64,000 nt of DNA from Phreatobacter sp. Lineage in GTDB: Bacteria; Pseudomonadota; Alphaproteobacteria; Rhizobiales; Phreatobacteraceae. The DNA is taken from NCBI RefSeq assembly GCF_016793595.1, contig NZ_JAEULY010000029.1, forward strand, positions 124,001 to 188,000. Direction: 5' to 3'. The notes under the pieces are model-generated. The model saw nothing but the letters and a program-made list of their open reading frames with translations, was not told where the DNA came from and did no database searches. The first letter of the stretch is position 1. The number at the start of each line of letters is the position of its first letter. A program made the position numbers and the translations under genes. This document shows positions 1 to 10,282 of the stretch, piece after piece.

Positions 1-968
1 GCCTCGTGGCCGGCGCCGACGGCGACCGGTTCCGGCACCGCCTCGGTGCAAGCGGGCGTTCCGAGCTTGCAGCGCGGCGCGAACGAGCATCCCGGCGGCA
101 GGTTGGCAAGATCGGGCGGCGAACCGGGAATGGCGTCGAGGCGAGTGCCCTTGGCCATCGCGGACGTCTTGTGATCCCCTTGGGCGCGGCTCCTGAGGAG
201 GCCGATCGTGTAGGGGTGGCGCGGCCTGCGGATGATGTCGCGGATCGGCCCGGTTTCGACGATGCGGCCGCCATACATGACCGCGACCCGGTCGGCGACC
301 TCAACCGCGACGCCGATATCGTGGGTGACGAAGATGACGGCGATGCCGAACTCGCGCTGCAACTCGCGGATCAGCAGCAGGATCTGGATCTGCACGGTCG
401 CGTCGAGGGCGGTGGTCGGTTCGTCGGCCAGCAGGACCTTGGGATTGCAGGCGAGCGCCAGCGCGATCATGGCTCGCTGGCGCATGCCGCCGGACATTTC
501 GTGGGGGTAGTTTTCCAGCCGCCGCTCGGGCGAGGGGATGCGCACGCGCTCGAACAGGTCCAGCGCCTTGGCCTTGGCGTCGGCGTAGGAGCCGCCATTG
601 TGCTTGACGATGGTCTCGGCGATCTGGTGGCCGAGCGTATAGACCGGGTCCAGTGCCAGCGCCGGCTCCTGGAAGATCATCGACACCGTGCGGCCCCGGA
701 ATGCCTGGAGTTCGCGGGACTTCAGCGCCAGCACGTCCTCGCCGCCGACCGCGATGCGGCCATCGACCTTCGTGCGCTTCTCCGGGTTGAGGCGCAGCAG
801 TGCGCGCAGCGTCACCGACTTGCCGGAGCCGGATTCGCCGAGGATCGCCAGCGTCTCGCCGCGCTCCAGCGCGAGGTCGACGCCATTGACGGCGCAGATC
901 GGCTTCGGCCCGCCGGTGAAGGTGACCTTGAGGTTCTGGACGTCGACAAGGGGAGGCGCGGTCAGCAT
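1..968 (-). CDS. Oligopeptide/dipeptide ABC transporter ATPase, DppD/OppD type (C-terminus beyond window)
   Basis: This is one of the two nucleotide-binding subunits of a peptide-type ABC importer; it would hydrolyse ATP at the inner face of the cytoplasmic membrane. Reading the minus strand from ATG at 968, Walker A (GESGSGKS) is at residues 44-51, the ABC signature (MSGGMRQ) at 158-164 and Walker B ending in ADEP near 177-184. The last visible part is the cysteine-containing C-terminal extension (PPGCSFAPRC), typical of the oligo_HPY region of Dpp/Opp ATPases. The stop codon is not in the window, so the gene is partial. It starts 10 bases after the other ATPase gene ends, as the last visible gene of the importer operon. 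The order is F-like ATPase before D-like ATPase. The transported substrate cannot be read from the sequence. Confidence 0.93.
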   Translation of the reverse strand, partial: MLTAPPLVDVQNLKVTFTGGPKPICAVNGVDLALERGETLAILGESGSGKSVTLRALLRLNPEKRTKVDGRIAVGGEDVLALKSRELQAFRGRTVSMIFQEPALALDPVYTLGHQIAETIVKHNGGSYADAKAKALDLFERVRIPSPERRLENYPHEMSGGMRQRAMIALALACNPKVLLADEPTTALDATVQIQILLLIRELQREFGIAVIFVTHDIGVAVEVADRVAVMYGGRIVETGPIRDIIRRPRHPYTIGLLRSRAQGDHKTSAMAKGTRLDAIPGSPPDLANLPPGCSFAPRCKLGTPACTEAVPEPVAVGAGHE

Positions 969-978
969 GGTCTCGTCC

Positions 979-1986
979 TCACGCCGCGATTGCCGCAGAC
1001 GGCGCCATCGTGTGACCGGAACCCGGTTCGGAGCGCAGGCACGCGACGTGGTGGAAGGCTCCGCCCGCCGTCAGCACGGGTTCGCGCTGCGAGCAGACCC
1101 CTTCGGCGAAGGAGCAGCGGGTGTGGAACCGGCATCCCGGTGGCGGGTCGATGGGGTTCGGGGGATCGCCGGACAACGGCGCGGCCGTGGTGCGGTTATC
1201 CGGGTCCATGGTCGGCATCGAGCGCGTCAGCGCGGCCGAATAGGGGTGAAGCGGGGCGTCGAAGATCGCCTCCGACGGGCCGATCTCGGCGACCTTGCCG
1301 AGATACATGACCATCACCCGGTCCGACATGTAGCGGACGACGTGCAGGTCATGGGAAATGAAGATGTAGGTCAGCTTGAACTCGTCCTTCAGGTCCATCA
1401 GCAGGTTCAGAACCTGCGCCTCGACCGACTTGTCGAGGGCCGAGACGGCCTCGTCGAGGATGACGATGCGCGGCCTCAGCGCCAGCGCGCGCGCGATGTT
1501 GATGCGCTGCCTCTGCCCGCCGGAGAGCTCGTGCGGATAGCGGCCGGCGAAACGCGAGGGCTCCAGCCCGACCTTGGCGAGCAGGTCGCGGGCGCGCTCG
1601 ATGGCCTCGCGCTGCGGCACGCCGTGAACCTGCGGGCCGAAGGCGATGGAACTCTCGATGGTCAGGCGCGGATTGAGCGAGGCATAGCTGTCCTGGAACA
1701 CCATCTGCACCTGCCGCCGGTAGTCGGATAGCGACAAGTCGGGCGAGCCGACCTTCGCCGCATCGAACAGGATCTCGCCCGAGGTCTGCGGCATCAGGTG
1801 CATCAGGAGGCGCGCGGTGGTCGACTTGCCGCAGCCGCTCTCACCGACGATGCCGAGGGTCTCGCCGTCCAGCACGTCGAAACCGACGCCGTCGACCGCG
1901 CGCACCACTTTCTTCGGGCCGAACAGGCCGCCGGCAATGGGGAAATGCTTGACGAGGCCGCGGACGGTGAGGAGGGGCTGGCTCAT
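979..1986 (-). CDS. Oligopeptide/dipeptide ABC transporter ATPase, DppF/OppF type
   Basis: Second ATPase of the importer, 335 residues, the usual length for the family. Walker A (GESGCGKST) is at residues 48-56, followed by the Q-loop, the signature LSGGQRQR, Walker B (IVILDEAVSALD) and the H-loop (FISHDLHVV). The C-terminal oligo_HPY extension carries the PPGCRFHTRC motif. I chose the ATG at 1986 because it overlaps the permease stop by four bases (ATGA) and the protein begins like its homologues (MSQPLLTVRGLVKHF). The frame stays open further upstream to 2130, but that part lies inside the permease gene and is not protein-like. The paired D-type ATPase follows 10 bases downstream, which implies a heterodimeric motor. 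Confidence 0.95.
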   Translation of the reverse strand: MSQPLLTVRGLVKHFPIAGGLFGPKKVVRAVDGVGFDVLDGETLGIVGESGCGKSTTARLLMHLMPQTSGEILFDAAKVGSPDLSLSDYRRQVQMVFQDSYASLNPRLTIESSIAFGPQVHGVPQREAIERARDLLAKVGLEPSRFAGRYPHELSGGQRQRINIARALALRPRIVILDEAVSALDKSVEAQVLNLLMDLKDEFKLTYIFISHDLHVVRYMSDRVMVMYLGKVAEIGPSEAIFDAPLHPYSAALTRSMPTMDPDNRTTAAPLSGDPPNPIDPPPGCRFHTRCSFAEGVCSQREPVLTAGGAFHHVACLRSEPGSGHTMAPSAAIAA

Positions 1987-2885
1987 ACCTTGACGTCCAT
2001 GGCGTTGCGCAGGCCGTCGGCCAGCACGTTGAACGAGATCGAGGTGATGAAGATCATCGCGCCCGGCAGCGCCGCCACATAGGGCTGGGTATAGATCGCC
2101 GTGCGCAGCGTGTTCAGCATCAGGCCCCATTCGGGTTCGGGCGGGCGGACGCCGAGGCCGAGGAAGGAGAGGCCCGAGGCGAGGATCATCGACACCGAGA
2201 TGAGGCCGGTCGCATAGACGAAGATGGGACCGAGAACGTTGCCGAGCACATGGACGCGGATGATGGTCAGCGCATTGGCCCCCGATGCGCGGGCGGCCTC
2301 GACATAGTCGCGGTTGCGGACCTGCGTGGTGACAGCCTCGGCGACGCGCGCGATCGGCGGGATGAACACGACGGTCAACGAAACGAGGGCGTTCTGGATG
2401 CCAGCGCCCAGCGCGCCGGAGAGGGCGACCGCCAGCAGCACCGAGGGGAAGGCGTAGAACACGTCGATGGTGCGCATCATCACCGTGTTGGTGGCCCCGC
2501 CGACATAGCCGGCGACGATGCCGATGAGGCTGCCGATGCCGAAGGCCATGATGACCGGGGTCACGCCCATCATCAGCGAGAAGCGCGCGCCGTAGATCAG
2601 CCGCGAGAGCATGTCGCGGCCGAGTTCGTCCGTGCCGAGCGGGAAGCCCGTCGTGCCGATGGGCCTGAGGCGCCGGATGGTCCGGCCGGCATAGGGGTCC
2701 ATCGGCGCGACCAGCGGCGCGAGGATCGCCATGAGGATGAGCAGCAGCACGATGACGCCGGCGGCGATGGCGAGCTTGTCGCGGCTGAAACGCTGGAACA
2801 CCCCGGCCCAGTAGCCCGGCGACTTCTCGATTGGCGCGACCCTCTTGGCCGGGTCTTGCGGAATGAACGAGGTGACGGAGGTCAT
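1983..2885 (-). CDS. Peptide-type ABC transporter permease, DppC family
   Basis: Inner-membrane permease of 300 residues. It has the cytosolic N-terminal stretch and first membrane segment typical of DppC (OppC_N), then a binding-protein-dependent transport domain with about five further hydrophobic segments. The EAA loop that docks to the ATPase is visible as EAARASGANALTIIRVHVLGN in the middle of the protein. It lies 4 bases after the DppB-like gene and overlaps the next ATPase gene by 4 bases, so the subunits are translationally coupled. It would form the translocation channel as a heterodimer with the DppB-like permease. Confidence 0.95.
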   Translation of the reverse strand: MTSVTSFIPQDPAKRVAPIEKSPGYWAGVFQRFSRDKLAIAAGVIVLLLILMAILAPLVAPMDPYAGRTIRRLRPIGTTGFPLGTDELGRDMLSRLIYGARFSLMMGVTPVIMAFGIGSLIGIVAGYVGGATNTVMMRTIDVFYAFPSVLLAVALSGALGAGIQNALVSLTVVFIPPIARVAEAVTTQVRNRDYVEAARASGANALTIIRVHVLGNVLGPIFVYATGLISVSMILASGLSFLGLGVRPPEPEWGLMLNTLRTAIYTQPYVAALPGAMIFITSISFNVLADGLRNAMDVKV

Positions 2886-2889
2886 CGGT

Positions 2890-3843
2890 TCAGCTCCGCT
2901 GGATCCGCGGGTCGATGGCGGTCTGAACCACGTCGACGATCAGGTTGAGCATGACAAAGAACAGGGCGAGGACGAGGATCGTGCCCTGGAGCAGCGGCAG
3001 GTCGCGCTGGAAGATCGCGGCGTTCAGGAGGAAGCCGGTGCCGGGCCAGGAGAACACCGTTTCGATCAGGATGGAGCCGCCGAGCAGGTAGCCGAGCTGG
3101 AGGCCCATGACGGCGAGGGCGGTCGGGGCGGCGTTCTTCACGACATGGCCGAAAATGCCGAGCTCGGAGAGGCCCTTGGCCCGCAGGGCGGGGACGAAGT
3201 CCTGCGAGAGAATGTCGGCGACGAGCGCCCGGATGGTGCGCGCCACGATGCCCATGGGGATGACGCTCATGGTCACCGCGGGCAGGATCAGATGGCGGAT
3301 ATGGGCCCAGTCGGGACGCCATTCCGACGAGCCGCCGGGGCCGGCGCCGGTGGGCGGCAGCCAGTTGAGCTGGGCCGCGAAGACGATCACCAGCACCATG
3401 CCGAGCCAGTAGTGCGGCACCGAGACGCCGATGACCGACAGGATCGAGGCGATCTTGTCGACGGCGCTGTTGCGGAAATAGCCGGCGACGAAGCCGAACA
3501 ACAGGCCGAAGAAGAAGCCGATGAAGGTTGCGACCACCGCCAGAAGCAGGGTGTTGCGCACGGCGTTCAGCACCTCTCCCGTCACCGAGCGACCGGAGGC
3601 GATGGAGGTGCCAAGATCGCCCTGGAGGGCGCGCAGGCACCATTTGAAGAACTGCTCGTAATAGGGCCGGTCGAAGCCGTAGGCCTGCATCATCTGGATC
3701 TTGAGCTGCTCGGAGGCATCCGGCGGCAGCACGGAGACCAGCGGGTCGCCCGGCGCGATATGGACCAGCATGAAGCAGACGATCGAGACGCCGATGACGA
3801 TCGGGATCGTGTAGACGAGCCGCTTGCCGAGATAGACGAGCAT
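2890..3843 (-). CDS. Peptide-type ABC transporter permease, DppB family
   Basis: Inner-membrane permease of 317 residues beginning MLVYLGKRLVYTIP, the typical DppB/OppB start with the first membrane segment and conserved periplasmic residues (MLVHIAPGDP). The remaining five or so hydrophobic segments and an EAA-type loop (ALRAKGLSELGIFGHV) form the channel half that contacts an ATPase. It is the first permease after the substrate-binding protein gene and is separated from it by 136 bases holding a strong hairpin, which may lower permease expression relative to the binding protein. Confidence 0.95.
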   Translation of the reverse strand: MLVYLGKRLVYTIPIVIGVSIVCFMLVHIAPGDPLVSVLPPDASEQLKIQMMQAYGFDRPYYEQFFKWCLRALQGDLGTSIASGRSVTGEVLNAVRNTLLLAVVATFIGFFFGLLFGFVAGYFRNSAVDKIASILSVIGVSVPHYWLGMVLVIVFAAQLNWLPPTGAGPGGSSEWRPDWAHIRHLILPAVTMSVIPMGIVARTIRALVADILSQDFVPALRAKGLSELGIFGHVVKNAAPTALAVMGLQLGYLLGGSILIETVFSWPGTGFLLNAAIFQRDLPLLQGTILVLALFFVMLNLIVDVVQTAIDPRIQRS

Positions 3844-3942
3844 GTAACTTCAGGCCTCGCGATGCAGCCGTCGGGGAGCCGCCGCTTCGGGCGAGCGGCA
3901 AGCTACGCCGGTAGAGTCCGACGCAGCCGAGAGGTCCGGCAA

Positions 3943-3971
3943 GGCCGGCGCGGTTTCCGCGCGCCGGCCTG
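3943..3971 (-). terminator. GC-rich stem-loop between binding-protein and permease genes
   Basis: Perfect 11-bp arms (3943-3953 and 3961-3971) enclose a 7-base loop, 9 bases beyond the stop of the binding-protein gene on the minus strand. There is no T tract after it, so it is either a weak or attenuating terminator or an mRNA 3'-end stabiliser. Such a hairpin is common between binding-protein and permease genes of importers, where the binding protein is needed in excess. Confidence 0.5.
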
Positions 3972-3979
3972 AAGGGGCG

Positions 3980-5647
3980 TTACGAGCCCGGGCGGATGTC
4001 CATCGGCGCGATGTCGATGAACCAGGAGCGCGGCTGCACCACGCCTGAGACGCGCGCGGACATGGCGCGCGGGCCGACGTCGTGTGCGACCCAGAGGAAC
4101 GGGGCTTCCTCGACGAGCCGCTTGTGGAGCGCGGCAAGCGCCCGGTCGCGGCCGGCATTGTCGAAGGTGGAGCGGGCCGTCGCGGCGAGCTGGTCGAACT
4201 CGTCGGAGTTGAAGAAGCCCCAGTTGTTCGAGGCCGGCGGGTTGGTCTGCCGCGTCACGAAGCGGATCATGCCGAAGAACGGGTCCATGGCCGAGAAGGT
4301 GACGTTGGTGGCGTTGGCGCCGCGCGCGCCGGCCGAGCCTGCGCCCTCGCGCCAGTTGGTAAAGACCTGATTCCATTCGCCGACTTCGAGCTCGACGTTG
4401 AAGAAGCACTCCTTCAGCGCCTGCTGGAGCCACTCGTTCATGACGATCGGCTGCATCTGGCCGGAGCCCGAGGCCGACGTCAGGATCTTCACCGTGATCG
4501 GCCGGGACGCGGAGAAGCCCGCCTCGGTCATCAGGCGCTTGGCGGCCGCGAGGTCGTATTTGATCTCGAAGCTCGGATTGCCCCACCAGGGATGGCCCGG
4601 CGGGTAGGTGCCGCGCGGCACTTCCATCTGGCCGTTGAGGAGCTGCTTCAGCTCGTCGCGGTTGATGCAGAGGTTCGCGGCATGGCGGACGCGGCGGTCG
4701 AGCCAGGGCGAGCCCTCGCGGAACGAGAACTGCCAGGGCCAGACGTGCGGCTGGGCGTTCTGGTACATCTTGAAGCCGCGCGAGGTGATCTGCTGCACGG
4801 CGTCCGGGGCGGGAGCCTCGATCCAGTCGACCTGACCGGCGAGGAGGGCGGCCGTGCGGGCATTCGCCTCCGGTAGCGGCAGCAGCACGACGCGATCGAT
4901 CTTCGGCGTGCGGGCCGGGTCCCAGTAGCCCTTGTTGGCGACCATCTCGAACCGCTCGCGCGGCACGAGGCGCACGCCGCGGAACGGGCCGGTGCCCGAG
5001 GGATTGGCCGCAAACGCGGTCCATGCCGCCGCCGCCCGGGCCTTCGGATCGGCGACCGAGGCCGGCACCTCGCCCAGCAGCTTCTGCCAGTGGGCGGGCG
5101 AGGCCATGAACAGGTTGGTCAGGTTGATCGGGATGAACGAGTCCGGCGCGCGCGTCGTCAGCTCGACCGTGAGGTCGTCGATCTTGCGGGCCGAGACGAG
5201 GTTCGGCATGCGCGAAACGGTGACGCCGACCTGGCTCTGGTCGAAATGCGATGCGGCCTGATCGAGAACCTTCTGGACGTTCCAGACCACGGCATCGGCG
5301 TTGAAGGCCGAGCCGTCGTGGAATTTCACGCCCGGGCGCAGTTTGAAAATCCACTTGGTCGGGTCGGTGGGGCTGACCGCCCATTCGGTGGCGAGGCCGG
5401 GGATGATCACCGACGCCGCGTCGCCCTTCGACAGATCCCAGTGGACGAGCGCGTCGTACATGGGAATGCCGGTGAAGCGGTTGCCCTCGAAGCCCTGATC
5501 GGGCTGGCCATGGGTGCGTGGAATGTCGGCAGCCGTCATGCCGATTCGCAGAACCTTCTCCTGAGCGATGACCGAGCCGGATGCCAATAGCGTCCCGGCG
5601 ATGGCGATGGCGCCGGCAAGAACGGCCGGGCGAAAGCGAAACCACAT
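3980..5647 (-). CDS. ABC transporter substrate-binding protein, peptide/nickel (SBP family 5) type
   Basis: Periplasmic binding protein of 555 residues. The N-terminus has a basic start, a hydrophobic core and an Ala-x-Ala-like end (SGSVIAQ), so a Sec signal peptide of about 28 residues is expected. The body shows family 5 features: a KWIFKLRPGVKFHDGS motif near residue 92 and a 'NADAVVWNVQKVLD' helix. It would deliver the ligand to the DppBC-like permeases encoded downstream. The amidase and FAD oxidoreductase upstream suggest the ligand could be an amide or amino-acid-like compound rather than a peptide, but this is inference. Confidence 0.94.
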   Translation of the reverse strand: MWFRFRPAVLAGAIAIAGTLLASGSVIAQEKVLRIGMTAADIPRTHGQPDQGFEGNRFTGIPMYDALVHWDLSKGDAASVIIPGLATEWAVSPTDPTKWIFKLRPGVKFHDGSAFNADAVVWNVQKVLDQAASHFDQSQVGVTVSRMPNLVSARKIDDLTVELTTRAPDSFIPINLTNLFMASPAHWQKLLGEVPASVADPKARAAAAWTAFAANPSGTGPFRGVRLVPRERFEMVANKGYWDPARTPKIDRVVLLPLPEANARTAALLAGQVDWIEAPAPDAVQQITSRGFKMYQNAQPHVWPWQFSFREGSPWLDRRVRHAANLCINRDELKQLLNGQMEVPRGTYPPGHPWWGNPSFEIKYDLAAAKRLMTEAGFSASRPITVKILTSASGSGQMQPIVMNEWLQQALKECFFNVELEVGEWNQVFTNWREGAGSAGARGANATNVTFSAMDPFFGMIRFVTRQTNPPASNNWGFFNSDEFDQLAATARSTFDNAGRDRALAALHKRLVEEAPFLWVAHDVGPRAMSARVSGVVQPRSWFIDIAPMDIRPGS

Positions 5648-6047
5648 GCAGACGTCTCCCTAAAGCTGCTCGGATCAGGCTCGCAAGCCACATGCCATCA
5701 GCTCCGAAGCGCCGGTTTTTCCCGGCTTGTCCTCTCCGGATCGATCCAAAGTCCGGCCCCATGCCGGACCGGATGGCAAGAAGCCCAATCCTTATGCAGA
5801 TCGATTCACGCCGCAAGGGTGCTGCGCGATGTGACGCAGGGAGAAGATTGTATTCGTGGGGTCAGAATGCCTGCGAGGCGGGCACGGGGTCTGGCGTTGC
5901 CGCATTGTTCCGCAAATGCCGCGACGGCATCATCCGGATGGCGGCCCGCTGTCCGGGCGGCACGTCGCCGCGCCGGCCGATGGTCTGGAACGCCGGGGCG
6001 CGCAGCGAGCCGGCCCCCGAAACGAGGCTGGACAGGCCGATCAGGCC
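5648..6047. other. 400-bp intergenic region upstream of the binding-protein gene
   Basis: No convincing gene is present; apparent open frames have the high-G+C shadow look (Arg/Pro/Ala-rich, no domain). The region separates the amidase end from the binding-protein start and should hold the promoter of the importer operon. A small inverted repeat (aggcc/ggcct) lies just past the amidase stop near 6033-6047. I could not identify a clear promoter or operator. Confidence 0.5.
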
Positions 6048-7450
<1,403 letters not shown>

Positions 7451-7451
<1 letters not shown>

Positions 7452-8581
7452 CAGACGGTCTCCAGATGGGGCAGGCCGAGCCGGTCGGCGACGATATCGG
7501 CGAGAGCGAGCGAAGCGGTGAGGCCCGGGCTTTCGATGCCGAGCAGGTTCACGAGACCGGCGACGCCATGCGCCTCGGGGCCGTCGATGCGAAAATCGGG
7601 CATGGGCGTCGTCGCGTCGTGCAGCTTCGGCCGGATGCCGGCATAGTCGGGCTGGAGCGCGTTGTCCGGCAGGCCCGGCCAGTAGGCGCGGATGGCGGCG
7701 TAGAACTGGTCGGCGCGCCTGATATCGACGATGAGATCGTCTTCGCTTGCGACCCATTCGACATCCGGGCCGAAACGGCATCGACCCTGAAGATCGACGG
7801 TCGCATGGACGCCGAGCCCCGCAGCGTCCGGCATGGGGTAGACGAGCCGCGAAAAGGGCTGGCGGCCGACCAGCGAGAAGTAATTGCCCTTGGCATACCA
7901 CTGGCGGGGAATGTGCCCGGCCGGAAAGCCCGCGAGCCGCGACAGGAATTTCGGCGCGAAATGGCCGGCGGCATTGACCACGATGCGGGCGCTGACCGAA
8001 GCCGCCTCGGCGCCGCCCGTCTCGATCAGGATGCCGCCCGGCGTGACGGTGGCGGCGGTCACCGGCGTCTCGAAGGCGACCATGCCGCCGGCATTCTCAA
8101 GATCGCCCTGCAGCGCCAGCATCAGGCCGTGGCTGTCGACGATGCCGGTGGAAGTCGAGAAGAAGCCCTTGATCGCCGCGACTTCGGGCTCGAGGGCGCG
8201 GATCTCGTCGGCGCTGGTCCATGACAGGCCCTCGACGCCATTGGCGTGAGCCTGGTCCCAGATGGCCTGCAGCTTCGGGAGCTGGCTTTCGGAGGTTGCG
8301 ACCATCAGCTTGCCGCAGCTGATGGCCTTCACGCCGCGGTCCGCGCAATAGCGGTAGAGCAGGCGCTTGCCGGCGAGGCAGGCCTTCGCCTTGATCGAGC
8401 CGGTCGGGTAGTAGAGCGCCGCGTGAATGACTTCGCTGTTGCGCGAGGACGTGCCGGTGCCGATGGCATCGGCGGCTTCGAGGACGAGCGTCTCGAGGCC
8501 CGAGAGAGCGAGGCGGCGCGCGCAGGCGAGCCCCACAACGCCCGCGCCGATTACCACGGCATCGATCGAATAATCTGTCAT
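7451..8581 (-). CDS. FAD-dependent oxidoreductase, DAO family (L-2-hydroxyglutarate oxidase-like)
   Basis: 376-residue flavoprotein. The dinucleotide-binding GAGVVG motif is at residues 12-17, followed by the acidic strand end (LVLEAAD) and the SSRNSEVIHAALYYP stretch that is characteristic of the L-2-hydroxyglutarate oxidase/dehydrogenase subgroup. A second FAD-contact region (VVNAAGHFAP) is in the middle and a C-terminal GIESPGLTAS loop closes the FAD site. It likely oxidises a 2-hydroxy or amino acid. It is the first gene of a coupled pair with the amidase. The exact substrate is not determined; related glycine or D-amino-acid oxidases are alternatives. Confidence 0.9.
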
Positions 8582-8655
8582 GTCTGCGGCAGGGTGCTTT
8601 GGCCGGAGGCGGGCATTACCCCTTCATAGGGCGCAACCGGGACCCCGGAAAGCGC

Positions 8656-8686
8656 GACGCCCGCGAAGCTGGTCTTCGCGGGCGTC
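8656..8686 (-). terminator. Strong hairpin downstream of the TadE/G-like gene
   Basis: Perfect 13-bp arms (8656-8668 and 8674-8686) with a 5-base loop lie 24 bases past the stop of the TadE/G-like gene on the minus strand. Only a short T run (gcgcttt) follows, so termination may be partial. It separates this gene from the FAD oxidoreductase start at 8581. Confidence 0.65.
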
Positions 8687-8709
8687 AGGGATAGCGGGAG
8701 ATCGCCGGC

Positions 8710-9780
8710 CTACTCGATGAGACGGAGGACCGTGGTGCTCGTCGTGGTGCTGGAAGGGCATTCGACGATGACGCGGATGTCGTCGTAGTCCGAGTCCGTC
8801 CAGCCATAGCCGGGCGGCCGGTCTTCCCAGCCGAAATAGATATACTTGCCGGGCGAGCAGGCCTTGGTCGCCTGCTGCGGCGTGCGGTTGGTGCCGCTCG
8901 GCAGGATGCCACCATTGCCCTTGTTCTTGCACTGGCCGAGGTTGTCGCAGATGACCGTCTCGAGGATCGGCACGTTGTTGGCGAACTGGTGCGTGGGCAC
9001 GCCGGCGACCATGCGCGTGTCGGAATAGTAGTTGTAGGAACGGTTGTTGGACCACGGATCGGCCCAGTCCGCCGCGTTGTTCGCGATCAGCGTGCCCGGC
9101 TGCGCCGTATCCCACAGGGCCGGCTGCGTCCGCGCATTGCGCACATTGTAGAGGCGATACGAGAAGGTCTCGTTCGGTTTGCAGGCCGGCATGTTGAAAT
9201 TGTACGTCGTGCCGGCATTGTCGGCGATCGCCGTCATCTGCGAGCGGCCCTGGCTCGGTTCGTTCCGCCGCGCATCGTCATAGCAATAGACGTACATGCG
9301 GTTGTAATCGCCGGCATTGGGATCGAGCTGGGCGACGACGGGCTTCTTTTGCGTGATGGTCTGGATCGTGGTGGCCGTGGCGGTCGACTTGGCGACGACG
9401 TTCATCGTCTTCATGCCTAGCACGCCGAGAAAGGTCGTCTCCATCGTGCCATCGACGCTGATCCGGACGGTCTTGCCGCCATCGGAGACCGCGACGGAGA
9501 TGGGATAGGCCTTCAGGCGGGCCGGGAGGTTGCCGTCGAGGTGGTTCTGCGCCGCCAGCGTCACCGCGGCCACGCCGAGGGCGGCCTGCTTGACGCCGGC
9601 GATGGAGGCCGCGTCGAAGGCTGACTGGAGCCCGGCCATGTCGCGCGTCGCCTGATGCAGGTCGACGGCGCCGCCGGCGAGCCCCATCACCGGAATGACG
9701 GAAAAGCCGAAGATGACGGCCACGTTGCCGCCGCGGTCGCGGCGGAAGCTGGCCAAGCTATCGCGGATGAGTCCCAACAT
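8710..9780 (-). CDS. TadE/TadG-like pilus assembly protein
   Basis: 356-residue protein starting MLGLIRDSLASFRRDRGGN and then a hydrophobic segment (VAVIFGFSVIPVMGLAGGAVDL), which is the N-terminal TadE/TadG arrangement: a short basic cytosolic stretch with RDRGGN before a single membrane helix. The rest is a Tyr/Asn-rich periplasmic domain with several cysteines, lacking an obvious von Willebrand domain. It would be a minor pilin or assembly factor of a Flp-type pilus, but no other tad genes are nearby, so it is an orphan. The ATG at 9780 is preceded by a purine-rich stretch (ggcaagaag). Confidence 0.85.
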   Translation of the reverse strand: MLGLIRDSLASFRRDRGGNVAVIFGFSVIPVMGLAGGAVDLHQATRDMAGLQSAFDAASIAGVKQAALGVAAVTLAAQNHLDGNLPARLKAYPISVAVSDGGKTVRISVDGTMETTFLGVLGMKTMNVVAKSTATATTIQTITQKKPVVAQLDPNAGDYNRMYVYCYDDARRNEPSQGRSQMTAIADNAGTTYNFNMPACKPNETFSYRLYNVRNARTQPALWDTAQPGTLIANNAADWADPWSNNRSYNYYSDTRMVAGVPTHQFANNVPILETVICDNLGQCKNKGNGGILPSGTNRTPQQATKACSPGKYIYFGWEDRPPGYGWTDSDYDDIRVIVECPSSTTTSTTVLRLIE

Positions 9781-9905
9781 TGTCTTCTTGCCCTCTGATC
9801 GGGTTTGCCAGAGGTTATTCGATACCTATTGACGCAATCTGATCGGTATTTGCCTCAAAGTGTGTAATTGAGGTCAACCTTAACAATGTGCTGAAGCGAC
9901 GTGTT

Positions 9906-10058
9906 TCAGCCGGCGACGGCGGCGCCGACCAGCGCGGCGATGGCGCCCCAAAGCGCGAGGCTCGCCAGCAGCGCGATCCGCCAGGAGCCGGAGAGGCGTC
10001 GCGTGCGCTCGGCAAGGACCGGCATCTGGCTCGATTGCTGGATCAGCGGAACATGCAT
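9906..10058 (-). CDS. Possible 50-residue membrane miniprotein
   Basis: A small open frame from ATG at 10058 encodes about 26 polar and basic residues (start MHVPLIQQSSQMPVLAERTR) followed by a hydrophobic alanine/leucine-rich segment ending AALVGAAVAG. It fits a single-pass small membrane protein and sits alone in the roughly 500-base gap between the TadE/G-like gene and the plus-strand membrane protein gene. The ribosome site is weak (gagcag). No family recognised. The rest of this gap holds no other gene I can support. Confidence 0.4.
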   Translation of the reverse strand: MHVPLIQQSSQMPVLAERTRRLSGSWRIALLASLALWGAIAALVGAAVAG

Positions 10059-10282
10059 CGGGGCTGCTCATCGCGATTCGACGAGACAGGTTAGCGGAGC
10101 GAGTGCCGGACAAGCCAGATAGCGCTCCGCAAAACCCACAGGTCATGTCGGGAAATATCCGCGCCTGCATTGACTGCGCTAGCATTGCGTAAGGAGCATG
10201 GGCGATGCTACGCGCATCGCGGTATCTCTTTCATTCCTCTACGGCCGGTGGGTCGTGAAGCGGTCGTCATCGGTGCACATTC

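Noticed and set aside
3903-5816. Long open frame (over 600 codons) in another frame over the substrate-binding protein gene
   Set aside because: It is Arg/Pro/Gly/Ala-rich with no domain, a usual shadow of high-G+C coding DNA; the real protein in this stretch has clear family motifs.
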